A program made the translations under genes and the position numbers. 64,000 nucleotides of DNA from the NCBI GenBank assembly GCA_949128115.1, contig OX421962.1:36727745-36791744 (forward strand). The letters are read 5' to 3'. Positions 20,800 to 33,625 of the stretch are shown piece after piece (positions within the stretch are counted from its first letter, which is position 1; each line of letters opens with the position of its first letter). This stretch comes from Anaspis maculata. Its lineage: Eukaryota; Arthropoda; Insecta; Coleoptera; Scraptiidae. The notes under the pieces were generated by a model. That model was not told the origin of the DNA. It worked only from the letters and a program-made list of their open reading frames with translations, and ran no database searches.

Positions 20800-23480
20800 G
20801 GTCGTCCTGAAAATTTGATGTTCTGTTCAGAATTGAGTGCCTTATTACATATAGTGGGGGCACTAGGTGAATGAACCTGCAAATGGTGATGAAAGCATGA
20901 AATTCGGTACACATACTCAGAATGAGCACCTCTCTTAGATAAGAGGTGGGGCCACGCCGAATTTTCACCGGAAGGGGGCTCGGGGGGCTCCTGAAAGTTG
21001 AAGGTGCTAGGGCTCCCACCAAACCGCGTACCAGTTCGTTTTATCAATTAAAAAGGAAAGTCATGAATATATCGTGAAAATTGACGACGTTTATCGCCTT
21101 GTCCCGGGAATTTTTCATGATGAAAAAAAAAAAAGTTCTTCGGCAGAACACACAAATCGGTTTTATTTTATTTTCACCTACAAAGAATTATTAAGGAGAT
21201 GTGCAACACGTTGATTCCCACAAATTCGTATTCTCTGAACGTGGGGGAAGGCGAAGCTCGGCTGGGTGGCTCTTTTTCTTCCTGGGCCATAAAGAATTGA
21301 TCACGACAACATTGGTCTCTTTTCCGACTACATTCAATGTCCTGAACTTGAATCCGATGTGAGTATTTGAATAAAAACAAGTTCGAACAAGTTAACTTGA
21401 GAAAACCTGTTTTTTCTTTGGCAGTTTTTACAGAACTTTTTTTTACTGTTAGAGGTATTCATCTTTGAAAATATCATCGGATTTGAGGGCAGAAGGTGAC
21501 CCTGCGTGCAGTAAACAATCAAGCAAACCCAATTTACGCGAGCGTGCACCCTGCCTTAACAACAACTCGCACTGAGACTGCATTTTCGCACGATCGCACG
21601 TACAGGGTATTGGTATGAACGCCTGAATTCGCACCAGTGACAAGAAGAATCCCGTGCGATTAAAATGATTGGAAGTGAATGTGAAAGAGCAGCCGCCACT
21701 GTCGGATGTCTACATCGCTTTACACTTGGCGAGTATGTGCGGATCGCGGCCTCCGGCAGCAGTCCGGGCTCGACTTCATGCATGTTTGCCGTTCCTCATT
21801 GCTGCACACACCACACCACACCACACCACACCATCACCCATTGCGAAGCGCACCAGAGTGCAAGAGATTGATTCGTAACCGAACTTGAACTAAATATTTC
21901 TTGCGTCAATTAGCCCGATATCATCTTTATGCCGTGAAGCGAGTGAGCGTATGGTAAATCATGGTGCGGTGATGGTGGTGGTGGTCGGTCGTTGCTGCAC
22001 AGCACAACTCCTCACCTATCCAGATGTCAATCAGTCCTTCTAGCTGGGCTGATGGAATAGAGAATAGAGAAACAAAACGAGCGACCCACAAACGCGCGAT
22101 CATTCCGCCGATAAGACCCTGGTATTGAAATTAATGTGACAGTCGTCCGTTGCTACCGTTTGGACTTTGTCATTGGGAGCATATCTGCATAATATTGGAC
22201 GTGGTCGTTTGGCCGATCGATCTGGCCGATCGGATCTCGTCGATAAGAGTGCCGCTCATAAACTGCAGGTAAGTGAGTCTAACGGTAGCCATTACACGAC
22301 AAGAACGTTAATCAAAATCATCCAGCCATCGATGATGCCTCGATTACATCGGAATGCCCAGCCTCATCGGACAATTTCATGCTAGAAGATGGTACTTGCC
22401 AACCCGTCGAGAGACTTCGGTGTGGAAAAGAAGACGCGGAAGAATTGTTTCCACTGAAGTAGAGCCAGGCCTGAGAAATCCCTGAACTTCCACTTTAGCA
22501 GGCAGGCATGAAGAACAAGAATAGATGCTGCCTACTAAAAATGCTAAAAAGAGTCATATGAAAAAAAAAACAGACAGTCATCTTTTCAGAGATGGAGCTT
22601 CTGTAATTTCATGGTAGGTAGGTACCTATATGGTTTTGATCGCACAGTTTATCCAAGTTTCTTCTTCAGCACTACAAACAAATTTGTCACAACATCTCTA
22701 CAAGACATTTATGCCCTAAACAAGTTACTTTACACGCCTGGCCACAATGGGAAGCCACCGCACTTAGCAGCCACCGACACCAGCGACACCACACCAGCAT
22801 ATTTATCCATATATCTCGGAATTATTGCTCGGGCATGAGCAAGCGGGTATATTATCCCACAGCCGATAACAAATACGAGACCATCGCTTGGGTTTATACT
22901 TTATACGCGAGTATAAGAAGCGCTTACTCGTACATGAATCCAAATGCTGCCGAAGCGAGCTACTTCACTAAATCAAAATTATAAGACGGTGAGGTCGCTT
23001 ATCCTACCCGAGCTCATGCTCATGTCCGCGAGAAAACTATGGGAATTAGACCGGAGAATGGTTTATTAATTCGCCTTAATGGTTTTAATTGCGACTTCTG
23101 TAAATAAATAACGCTTTGTTGGAATGCTGTTCCTGGGTGAACTTTACCATAAATAATTTTTTCGTTGGTGGTGGGTGGCACACACTACTGGAATTTTTCA
23201 TTCAGAGGTTCCTTTCATGGACTGCGATACAATCTCGGCTAATTCTGTAATCGATGCCCAGCGATTGGGGATAACGCAATTGTGCTGATGCTCTCAGTCA
23301 TTGATCATGCCAATTTTGGAGGGCGTTTTGCTTCCATCAAGGAGTTTAGTCCATTCTGCATTGAATTGACACGACCCACACTATTAGTCGGGATGTTAAG
23401 CGCTATAAAACCACCCACCACTACCTTGCACTCGATATATACGCGATGTCATTTACTCATTTGGTAATAATGTTGTACAT
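20800..23480. other. no supported gene
   Basis: Mixed sequence without a recognisable domain on either strand. There is an (ACACC)n-like tract at 21806-21833, a GGT-rich run near 21970-21990, and a poly-A tract near 22560. The 21.5-22.3 kb part is GC-richer with several short open frames, none carrying a motif I can name. Confidence 0.4.
21806..21833 (+). repeat. (ACACC)n minisatellite
   Basis: About five units of CACAC/ACACC in tandem, the only pentameric tract seen in the window. Confidence 0.9.
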
Positions 23481-23483
23481 AAT

Positions 23484-23676
23484 TATATCCCATACACTTT
23501 CTATTTTCAGTAGAATGACTTTTTGGAGCAAAAATTAAGTGACAAGCTGAAGCGCTGGGAGAATACCTCCTTTTGCAGTTTGCAGGTGCCACCAGCCGTA
23601 GTCGTAGCCCCCCAGCTTGTTACTTTATTTTCTCAAAAAAATCATTCTACTGAAAATAGAAAGTGTATGGGATATA
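23484..23676 (+). mobile_element. MITE family 2, copy 1
   Basis: A ~190-bp element with long terminal repeats: TATCCCATACACTTTCTATT at the left pairs exactly with its inverse at the right, continuing through TTCAGTAGAATGA. TA borders both ends. Internal blocks AGTGACAAGCTG and GCAGGTGCCACCAGC are shared with copies at 39210-39421 and 61641-61848. It has no coding capacity. Confidence 0.9.
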
Positions 23677-24309
23677 CCTACGCCTTTATTTTAGAAAGTG
23701 TTGTCAAAATGGCGGTCAGTGCAGACTTCGTATAAGAAAAATCAAAAAATGAAAAATTCTCAATAACTCATCAACCAAATGAGTTTCAGTCATAAAAATC
23801 AACATCTAGATTCATACTTTATTGCTCATCAAAATAAAATCGACCTCGTCTGAATTTTGAAAGGAGTCGTTGGTTTTATGGGAATGAACGCTACCTCATC
23901 GAAACTCTCTTAATAAAGAGCAAGAGAAATCAACATTCCAACCCGAGTTCCAACCACAACCAGGGGCGGCGGAACCGGATGGGGGGCAAGGGGGGCCATG
24001 GCTCCCCAAATCAGTTTTAGGGGGGCCTGGCTCCTCCAATTTTCTCAGTGAAGAATTTTTCTTCATGTCAAAAAAAAGATGATCACGCCTTTTTTCCGAA
24101 ATATTTTTCACCTGCGGCGTTTCCAGCTTCGCTCGCACTCCTGTTCCTTTCACTTGTGCTCCTCCAACAATTATACACTTCCGCCGCCAGATATCCGAAG
24201 TCCAGCCAGATATCCGAAATGGACAGCAGAACATGAAAGGCGCCGTCTACAATTTCCCCGGACTACCATCAGAGCTGGGATAGAAATGACTAGTCACGTA
24301 GTTTTTTTA

Positions 24310-24740
24310 CGGTTGAATCAAGATTTCCCAATTCTTTCATAGCAATCGTTTGGGCGTGTGGCGCAGAATTCATCAACGCTACAATGAAGGTACTAAAGTG
24401 AAAGTAACTCCATTTGGTGGATGTTCGATCACGGTCTGGGGGATATAAGCAATAATAAGCATGGGTCGCAGCAACCAATCACTGCTTTTCGGGAATGCAT
24501 TTTTTGAAAGGCAGAATAGTGAAAGAATTGAACGCCAGCAAACTAACTGGACCTCAATCCCATTGAGAACATCTGGAAAGGCCAACAAAACGCGCCGAAA
24601 AGCGCAGACATTCCTTGAAGTTACACAGGAAAACCATTTCATTCGATATCCAGACAGTAAAGTTCTTAGTAAACTTAAAAGGATGGGAATGCGCGTATTG
24701 GTAAAACACTGTCTACTGCGGTACAGAGTGTGGTAGTGCT
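24310..24740 (+). pseudogene. Tc1-like transposase relic
   Basis: From 24347 one frame reads VWRRIHQRYN, then TPFGGCSITVWGDIS, matching the region between the first and second catalytic aspartates of Tc1-family transposases. It stops near 24500. About 60 bases later another frame has LDLNPIENIWK (24551-24583), which holds the third catalytic residue E of the DDE triad. The segment around the second D is missing or unrecognisable. No terminal inverted repeats were identified. It is independent of the better-preserved Tc1 relic at 56 kb. Confidence 0.75.
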
Positions 24741-24779
24741 GCACAGTGTATTGTGTAAACTGTGTAGGATACACTGACG

Positions 24780-26880
24780 TTTAATACTAGACCGAGTTGT
24801 TTACATTCGTGCATGCGGCCAAGACCTGAATCCAGGGGCGTTCCTAAGGTGTTTGCTGCCCTTGTCCGAATTGAAAATCCGCTGCCCATTTGCACAGGAA
24901 CGTTGAAATTATTATAAATCGTGGACGGGGGAGCTTGGAGGGTATTTCTCGGGGCATTTAATTTTATTTCTTTCAATTATAATTTGGAAAACTTTCCGGG
25001 ATAATAATAATGCTAATGATAGCCGCTGATGAGTAGAGAAAAGGAAAGCCGCTGACCAAATTGTCGATAGATTTCTTCGAACTGAAAAGATTTTGCTTGG
25101 AATCTCTTCAAAATGACCAAATTGGCCAAATTTCGCTGAAGAATAACCCATCAACTTCTTTAAAATTGCACCTCCTACAGTACCTATTGGTTATCGCAAT
25201 CTATACTGCGCACCACTGAATGTGCCGCGACCGAAAATTTTGCCTCATTTTAAAACAATGTAACTTTTGATTCCCTCCAAATATTCTGATTCGGTTTGCG
25301 GTGTCCGCTAGTCTCATCTTCTGACAGTTTACCCTATAGATGTAAACCTCAAGACTTTCCAAATCAAGATGATAAAGGCGAAACGTCGACATAAGAAACA
25401 ATTGTTTTTATTGTTGTCCCTGTAATTGGTAACGTTGAACACCACTTCGAAAATTTTCAAAACTGATTCGAGGTAAGACATAAAGCTTCATAAGGTCGTG
25501 ATTGGAACTGGGGAGAATAGTATTTTATATACTAAGGTTGAGATTGAGAAAGTTTTCTTCTCGCTGAAGTTCAGATCCCGAAGCGCAGCTGACAGACAAA
25601 CCAAATTATTGATTTTTGCCACTTGTTCGAGTTGAAGATTGGTTATCACGCACTTATCATATAAATCGATCAACGCACAGCTAACCGATACGGGTGAACC
25701 TGCGCTCTGAGAACCTTGGTAAATTAGAATGGCTATAGGGATGAACTGCCAGAAGATGAGGCTAATGAACATCACAAACCGATACCGAATCAGAATATTT
25801 GGCGGAAGTGAAAGTTAGGCAAATCGTTTTTATAACAGGCAAAATTTTCGGCTTGTGTGGGTCGTGCGCTGCGGTGAGCTGATCGCGTTGCATGCTGTCA
25901 CAGGTCACATCACAGCGAGCCCATTTCTTTGACGCTTTTCGTTAATTTGTCGTTTCGTTCGATATTTCGCTCATTTCTTGAGGTAATAATGATGCAGCAG
26001 TGTCAGGTGTGCAAAGCGTCGGCATGCCAAGAGCATATATATATATATATACACGTTATTTTCCACTTTTATTTGTTTTGCCCCCATAACATAAAGAAAA
26101 CGCTGCCGAGCACAACTATGTGTCGTCAGGATAACAAGCTCCCCCCCCCCACTTTCCCCTGGTCCTAGCGGTTCTCGCGCATCAACACAGTGTGTAATGG
26201 GGATAGGAAAGCTCCGTCTAGTCAGTGGTAGGATACGACCAGGCGGATGAGATTGGATTGACAACTTTCACAATTTTTACCTAATCTTGTGGAAGGTGGC
26301 GCTTTTTTGAAGGATCGTATAGAACGACAAAAACTTCCCTAACCTCTTCCGTTGAGAAAAACTAAACATGACTAGAAAACTTTTTCACATAGGCTACATA
26401 AAAATTACTTATGCATCGAATTTAGATGAAAATGGCTCACTTGAAACTTACCGATTTGTAATTGCTGAATGCAGTGGTATCGCGACAGAGTCAACTCTTG
26501 TTGCAATTCGAAAGAAGTTGGTCGAGCACCATCAATTATTTGCTGAAACTGGAGTAACTGGAACTTACAGAACAGAAGAAACTGAAGGGTGGAGCGTTGC
26601 TATCCCTGAAAAAAAAATGTTGACTTGATATCTACGAGTATTTACACTTAATATTGAAAGAGATACACAAATTAGTCGCCTATCAAAAATCAGGAGAGCG
26701 GTTAGATGCCATCCCGATTCAAAACGTTGAAAGCAGAGCTCAGCCTCCCTAATAATTAATATAACAGAACAGAGTGAATCTAGCTAGATAGATGTTAAGA
26801 AAAGAGAAGGCTCAGTTTTGGTCTTCATTGTATCATTGTAATTTGCTCAAAACTGGAAGAAAATAGCTTCATTGCAACAC
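24780..26880. other. no supported gene; AT dinucleotide tract
   Basis: No domain recognised on either strand. There is an (AT)n run at 26036-26051 and a poly-C run at about 26141. The frame at 26368-26628 (86 residues) is plain and motif-free. Confidence 0.4.
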
Positions 26881-26884
26881 TCTG

Positions 26885-26985
26885 TATACAGGCAATTATG
26901 CCAGCAATATTAATGGCAGTGAGGCGGTACCATCGTAACTTCAGGACGGTAGTGGAGTACTGCAGCAAGGTTTAGTTCTTGAACT
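26885..26985 (+). pseudogene. short Ty3/gypsy RNase H relic
   Basis: TATGCCAGCAATATTAATGG lines up with the TDASNSG-coding block of the main element. About 50 bases on, GTAGTGGAGTACTGCAGCAA reads VVEYCSK, against VVEYHSK of the main element. Spacing between the two blocks is close to that in the intact copy. The match ends by about 26980. Confidence 0.45.
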
Positions 26986-27357
26986 CTTCTATTTTCAAAA
27001 TGAACGTATGCCAAAAAAGTGTATTTTACTACTTATTAGTTCACTTTTACAGTGACATCAGAAACCCCTCAAAAAGGGGGCATCAAGTGTAACGAAACTG
27101 CTGGAGACCACAACGCGCGAATAAGACATACACCTGCACATTTGGCGGAGGAGCCGTGCGTCGAAAGTTTGCTCGAATTTTCGCGAAGTCAATGGACTTT
27201 TCTAAAGCTCTCGCGAATATAGGTGGAATATGCCGGAATGAAAACGATAAGAACCTTCGAGGCTTTTCCGGAAGGAATGCAGAATGTCCGGGGCTTATAA
27301 AAAAGCGGTTCAGCATCGGGAAGGGGAAATAAATTTTGAACGACAGCTCGAACATAA

Positions 27358-27872
27358 TGTTACGAGCAGCTATTCCGTGCATACTGGTAAACACGGGATC
27401 TTTCTGGATTCTTCCATCCATTAGATCGCAGTGTAGAAGTGCGGAGCGACCTGGAGCATTCCAGAAGTATACACGATAGCCTAGCATTGGGAACTTCAAC
27501 GCTCGATCAAGGCACATCTGTCCATTTTGGCGGAGGCGCAGATTCCAGAACACACGGAAAGCACGCGAAATGTGTGTGTGACTCTGAGTCTTCTAGAAAC
27601 CACATATGCCGGGCCATAGTGGAAATTGCTGGAAGATGAAAGAAAGTTCGGGAACGCTATTTGGAGACCTATATACAGCATCAATCATTGCCCCACAAGC
27701 AGTATTGAATTGGAAGAGACAGCGAGCGGGTAAGCGAGCGATAATCACAGCGATAATCCCAAGTAGATAATTGTTGGCGTGTATCAATTGTAGTAGGACG
27801 CAGTAATAAACAGTGTGTGTTTTAAAACTATCGTCTCAATTATATTCGAATCCGTACGCGAAATACGTAACA
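27358..27872 (+). mobile_element. solo LTR of the main gypsy family, TSD ATAA
   Basis: 515 bp beginning TGTTACGAGCAGCT and ending ACGTAACA, with perfect 7-bp terminal inverted repeats TGTTACG/CGTAACA. ATAA at 27354-27357 and again at 27873-27876 is an exact 4-bp target duplication, the size usual for Ty3/gypsy integration. TATATA at 27670-27675 and AATAAA at 27805-27810 mark promoter and polyadenylation signals. Because it is intact, this copy defines the LTR ends missing from both LTRs of the 7.9-12.6 kb element. It arose by recombination between the two LTRs of a full insertion. Confidence 0.95.
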
Positions 27873-28780
27873 ATAACGATATCTATGCGACAATTTATAG
27901 TGCAATTCAGAATAAATGAAATCACATCTCAGATCTCAGATCTGAGATTTGACATTTGCGCTAGGAATAAAGCGGTCTCTAGTGACAAGTGAATTAGTAA
28001 TACGCAGTGATGAAAGTGATGAGTGTTTAGACGTTTGTCTCTAAATTACTGAACTGCCCATCGCAAATTCGTAACAATGCTCTGATAGCCCAGGCTTTTT
28101 AGTCGAAAAAACGGCAAAACATGAAACAAATTAAAACACGGTCAATCTCTTCAGTTTTGGGTTCACTAGACTTTGCTGTATAACATACAAAAAGTCCCCA
28201 ACTTTGCCCCGTGTGCGTCATTGTTTTTTTGACAGGCAAAGATGAAGACACCTCAACATGCACTTTCCGTTTAAAAATGCTCTTAGTTCTCAACCACCCA
28301 ATCGATTTCTCTTATCTCGGTCTTGAATGAAAGATAATGAATCAAAGTGAATGATATGGGATAGCTTTTGTCCAAAATTTGACACTAACAGACTTGATTT
28401 CTTGATAATGGCACTTTTTTCGTGTTTTTTTTCTTATGCTTCAGTTAACATTTTACTTTTGCATCGACCACCAAATATCACTTGGTATTATTATATGCAG
28501 TAGATTCCATGCAGTTTCAGCTTCAAAATGACGTATCTTTCAGCTCCATTGTGAATTGTCCAGCAATCCCAATAAGGATTCTATGAAGTTACGTCAAACG
28601 CATTATGTGAGGAAAATCACTTCAAGATTATTAACCTAGACTTTGATCTGTAATAATTGATCCTACGTTCAATATGCACAGCATCGTACTGACTAAATGT
28701 GGTCTGGTAGTACTCGTATGAGTAGGTACTAGGTACATTTTCGCAATTTTCCTCTATGGTTTTAGCGCTACTACTTGTAG
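27873..28780. other. no recognisable gene
   Basis: AT-rich sequence without a domain or clear repeat, apart from a small ATCTCAGATCTCAGATCTGAGAT self-complementary patch near 27926-27948. Confidence 0.4.
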
Positions 28781-28822
28781 CGCTTATAGTTTGTTCTTGT
28801 TACTACCGTCTGCCGTATCCGG

Positions 28823-29045
28823 CAATATATCAGCTACTAAACTTCGGATTGCGCTTGGGTTTTTGCTAGATGATAGCTTAGGTACTCTTGATGTACAAAC
28901 AACAAAGATATTTTATTTCATTATTCGTCCGTCCGTCCGTCTGTGTGTCTGTCATTTCACGCAATATCGCGGCTCCTAGACCTCGGATTAACCTCGGGTT
29001 TTTGCTAGATAATAATAGCTAAGGTACTCTAGATGTAAACAATCA
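28823..29045 (+). repeat. duplicated block with (GTCC)n/(TCTG)n between
   Basis: AATATATCAGCTACTAAACT and AATATCGCGGCTCCTAGACC start two related ~85-bp units about 140 bp apart. Both contain GGGTTTTTGCTAGAT, TAGCT(T/A)AGGTACTC and GATGTA. The connector contains a GTCC/GTCT tract (28925-28955). This is another case here of a microsatellite bounded by repeat copies. Confidence 0.8.
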
Positions 29046-32000
29046 ACACGGTGGGCTACACGGGAGCACCCACGTGTAGTTGGTCGCATCTTCCTCCAGC
29101 TCCGGAGACTCTTTTGAAGATAGTGTCTTGCAACTGCAAGAAGAACTGCGGTCTGAAATGTAGATGCAGGCGATCTTCCTTGTCTTATTCGCAAATGTGT
29201 AAGTAAGTTCTGTAGGGGCACAATATGTGAGAGTCTACCTCACCTTGTTGAGTATGACCCTGAGGACGATCTGTTATTTTTATAAACTTATGTATTTAGT
29301 CCATTTAGGTGCTAGATAACTTTGCTATTATTTTAGATGGGTATAGGTACTATCGGTAGGTATTCGAGGTAACTATCGATTTATTGTTTGGAAATCAACA
29401 GACAAGTTTTTAACGAAACTAATATTGGACAAAATAAGCTTAGAGTACGGATAGTAAGCTAGATGCGATTTTTTTGGACTACTAGTGATCTTGAGATTAT
29501 AATAATAATAATTTGGTAATTTTTGCAGAGCATGGCTCTAAAAATCTTCCTGTGCTGTGCTAGACTTCCAATACATTATTAGTATATAAATACAATGTTA
29601 AAGCTCTGTTTTGAAAAGATTGTGAGCATTTTTGATTGAAAAAAATTATAATTTGCTCTTGAAAATTGTGGATTTTTAATTCACGATATTTTCACGTTGA
29701 ATACATCAATGATCAAAATGTCGAATAGGATCGATAACTGCAACTATTTCACGCATTTAAATCAGGCATTCGACATAATTATCATTTGTTGAATACTACA
29801 AAATCGAGTTGGTTTGATGTTCGGTGTAAGCCAGCTTGAAACTGAAAAATGTGGCTATACCCGCGGGAAAGTTGCTGTTGTTATATTATTATTATTTTAA
29901 TGTAGAGTGTTCTTTCTTCGGAAGCTAGAAAATTGTTTTGGCTATAAGAAGGAACCTTTGAGGATGAAATCAAAGCCATATTACAGCTACAATACGTTTT
30001 TTTCAACTGCGCGGAGATATTTTTGAGTGACATTTAGGACTTCGACATTTTTTTCAATAAATTATTTTTCTCACCTTTTAACCACTTACGTCTCGTTTAT
30101 GATATGATGGTCTTATGCAGAAAAGTCCATTAAATTAATTCAATCTTGAATCCAAATGATTAATGCCTCAAACGCAAAAATAACCCAAATTGAAAAACCG
30201 GCTTTATTTTGGTCCCAAAATCACGTTTTTCTGCCGAAAATTGCTCGAAAGAGTTTTTAAACACAATTTAAATGTTATATCCGGATTTGCGAGGTCAGAT
30301 TTAGTGGAAAACGATACCCAGCATGCCAGTATTGCCTCAATATTATTGAAAACCAAATTTCTTGCATAGGTCACCAATTGCCCCCCTCCCGAGCTCCCCT
30401 CACGGGGACCATAGACATCTAATTTGTCAATAAGCTTTGCTTATAACCCACTGTATCCAAATATAATAAATTAGAAGCCACTGACTAGACTACTCTTGTC
30501 CTAGAATTTTTTTAATGAAAATTTTGAACCCCCCCCCTTCAAAAATTATGACGCACACGGAGGAAAGTTGGGGACTTTTAGTATGTTGTTAAGTAAGGTT
30601 AAGTGGGTACGATACCGTGAAGATTGCACGTGGATTAATTTGTTTCATGTTAAATGCTAAAAAGCCTGGGCTATGACGCTCGATCGCATCATAGAGATTT
30701 TTGCATACCTATTTCAAAAATATATAACGAGTTTCTGGACAGCCAATGGCTCGATAAACAGATTTATAGGCATATATCCTCATTACAAGCGTTTAATACC
30801 CAACATCCGACATTTTACAACACGTCTTTAGTACGGTTATTAAAAAAGGAACCTCATCAGCCCCGGTCAGGCCATCCAGATTTGTTTCTTGACTGATGAT
30901 TTTACAGGTACGACGATTCTGGAGACAGTAATTTTCGGTGTTTCTTATTTCCTAATGCTGAGCACACCTATATCAAGATAAGGCGATAACAATAACAAGG
31001 AATAAAGCTTGAAATGCTGGATGGAAGCTGATTGCTGTGGACTAAGCTCGTGAAGATACAACGACAATTTCCAGTATCGGTATCCAGGCAAGAGTGATTT
31101 TGATTTCTCGCTAATATTGTCATTCTGTCAAGTCTGTCATTATGCTACTACGAGTAGTACCGATGGCGAGACCGATGTGATGGTTTACAGAATCGCACGT
31201 GCAGTTCTATACATCAGTGCGGCTAAACTTTATCGCTTACTTAACGCCAGGTATAACCAACGTTAATTTCATTAATAAGATTTGATTGATATTTGAGTGC
31301 ATGTCGGATAACGATGCACATAGTGGTACAATTTGAGTACGCGTACTTGCAATGAAAACCGGCTTGAGATGAGATTTGTGAAGCGACTTTTGAGCCTTAA
31401 TTGCTTCTCTTTTACTTAGGATCATAGAATTATATTGGAGCAATAATAATATACGGATATGTGTCTTTTAATTTATTGCAAAGTACGGAACAGTAATTTG
31501 TAATGAGAATATGGGTTCTTTAACGAGCACTTATTTTGTCCTAACGACGCGCAGTCGCGTTATTAAAACACTAAAAAAAAATCACTGCAATAAGGCAGCA
31601 ACTGTTCTTTTATGGCCACGCCATGTCGTGAGGGCGCTAAGTTTCAAGTTTATGCTCGAACTGTAGAGGAAGAGAAACGGGACTTGGTACTTTGTTTGGT
31701 TGGGGCTCGAGGTCCTGGTGCCTTTCAACAATCTTTCAATGTATAGTTGTTTATCCGCAAGAGACAAGCGAGAAGTGGAGCTACAGGACGTGGAGCTGCA
31801 GAATGATAATTGATCGGAGAAATTTTGCTCCCTATGCACCTCTGTTCATAAAATAATTATGATCACAATAATTTACAATAATTCAGCATATATGCATACA
31901 CGCGCGCAGACTGAAACTAATCTATGGACTTGTCCGACACTAAGTAAACAACCAAGCTTTCCTAATAGCTACTAGATCATAAAATTGATCGATTGTACAC

Positions 32001-32520
32001 TGTGCACTGTAACAGATAGACCATGCATATTCTAATTCTGAAATGAATTCGATTATCTAGAACAGAATGGCTATTCTGGAATAACAATAAAATATTCAAA
32101 GTAGGTTACGTTGTTTATAATAAATGAGTTTCACTGCCGGTTTTATATGCGCCAGGGCATTTTGATAAATTTAACTTGTTCCCATTGTCTCTCATAGTAA
32201 ATTATTTCCGATTCGGTGTAATTAAATTGAAGGCAACCATGGGATATGTGCAGATTTCGTCATTACGCTGGGATCATTATTCATTCCCGGTTTTTATCCC
32301 GGCGAGCGAAAATGTTTCGTGCATGCCATCGGGCTTTCTGCGATTGCGGTTACGAGCTTTCGTACCTATTCAAACACGTATGGCTCATTTCCTTTGTTTC
32401 ATACAGCGACCTGCCACATATTCACAATAATACATAATCATCAAGTTCACCAGTAGATATGGATCTTTATTATTATAACTTCAAGAACGCGGTAGGAATT
32501 AGGGATTAGTATTATTATTT
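29046..32520. other. no supported gene
   Basis: Over 3 kb of AT-rich sequence without a recognised domain. Small features only: a CTACACG...CGTGTAG hairpin near 29053-29076, and poly-C at about 30530. The open frames are short and motif-free. It is probably host intergenic or intronic DNA. Confidence 0.4.
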
Positions 32521-32522
32521 CA

Positions 32523-33130
32523 AAAAATCGGTCGTGTCACCCCAAAACTTCCCCGACGAGTAACAAGGAACGGATTGAAATTTTATTATGAGACGTTCCT
32601 TCGGGTGGAAAGTTAGAATTTGAGAAAAGAGATTGAAGAATTGAGATATGTTTTTTAATCAGGGCTTCATTTTGAGCTCCATCATTCGAGTCTGGTCTTG
32701 ATAAGCCAGGTTACTCATTGTGGAAAATTCTCGGAAACCTTAGAGAATTTTAAACGAAATTGCTTGAAAATGTTCAAGAATCGCTAACGCTTTGTTTAAA
32801 AGAAGTTTGTAAAAATCGGTTGTGTCACCCCAAAATTTTTCCGACTAGTATCCATGCAGGAACCTATGGAAATTTTTGTTCGAAACGTCCCTTCGAGTGT
32901 AAGTTGGGATTAGAGAGAAAGATTGGAAATAATTTGCAGAAATTTGAAAATTTTCTCAGTAAAATTTGAATTTTTCGGGAAAATCTCAAATCTTTTTCCA
33001 AATCATCTTATTGTAAAAATGATCGATTGAGCCTCCACTTCAAGCTCCATCATTCAAGTCTGATCTCGAAAACCCAAGCCAGTTTCACATTTTCAACCGG
33101 AAAATTCCCGAGAATTTGGAAATTTTCCTC
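32523..33130 (+). repeat. dispersed repeat family A, two head-to-tail units
   Basis: Unit 1 starts AATCGGTCGTGTCACCCC at about 32526 and unit 2 starts AATCGGTTGTGTCACCCC about 288 bp later. Both contain a CGAC(G/T)AGTA block, an ACGT(T/C)CCTTCG block, TTCATTTTGAGCTCCATCATTC (or a close variant) and a CCAG-TT-CAC-TT block. The direct repetition shows the family can be tandem. Confidence 0.85.
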
Positions 33131-33399
33131 CAAAAATAAATTCAACCTTTTCTCCAACTTTCATTCATAATTTTCATAATTTTCATAATTGGCATAATGG
33201 ACATAATTCCATCATAACTTTCGCGGAACTCGTGGTTTTCAGTCTATCTGACATAAGCGGCATTGTTGATGTTATCAAGCTTGAACTCTCAAACATCAGT
33301 GCAACCGCAACTGCCAAGTTCTAGGGAGTTTTTCAAATTCCAGATTTGGGAACTTAGAAACAAAGTCTCACAGCCGACTAGAATCTCGGTAGGATAAAC

Positions 33400-33625
33400 C
33401 TACTCCTTATACCAAATTCTAAGTCAATCGGACAGACGTTGCGGCTGTTATCGTGGAAGGTTACAGACATACACACATACATATAGACGGAGATCATTCT
33501 GGAAATGATCTTAATCGTCATAGGGGACCTTAAAACGGATATATCCGTCGAAATCTCCGAAATTTTTTTTTAGCGCGTTCACAATTACTTCCCCTCCTCG
33601 TTGGGTGGTAGGTCGGGGAAGTAAA
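33400..33625 (+). repeat. dispersed repeat family B, copy 2
   Basis: Contains GACGTTGCGGCTGTTATCGT, a short ACACATACATATAGACGG tract in the place of the microsatellite, then GATCTTAATCGTC, GGACCTTAAAACGGATATAT and CCGTCGAAATC. It is oriented opposite to the 2.7-kb copy. It ends near a GGGGAAGTAAAATGG block. Confidence 0.75.

Noticed and set aside
26940..26985. GTAGTGGAGTACTGCAGCAAGG read as a LINE RT motif (SGV-QG)
   Set aside because: The other frame (VVEYCSK), with the upstream DAS-like block at the right spacing, fits Ty3/gypsy RNase H better.
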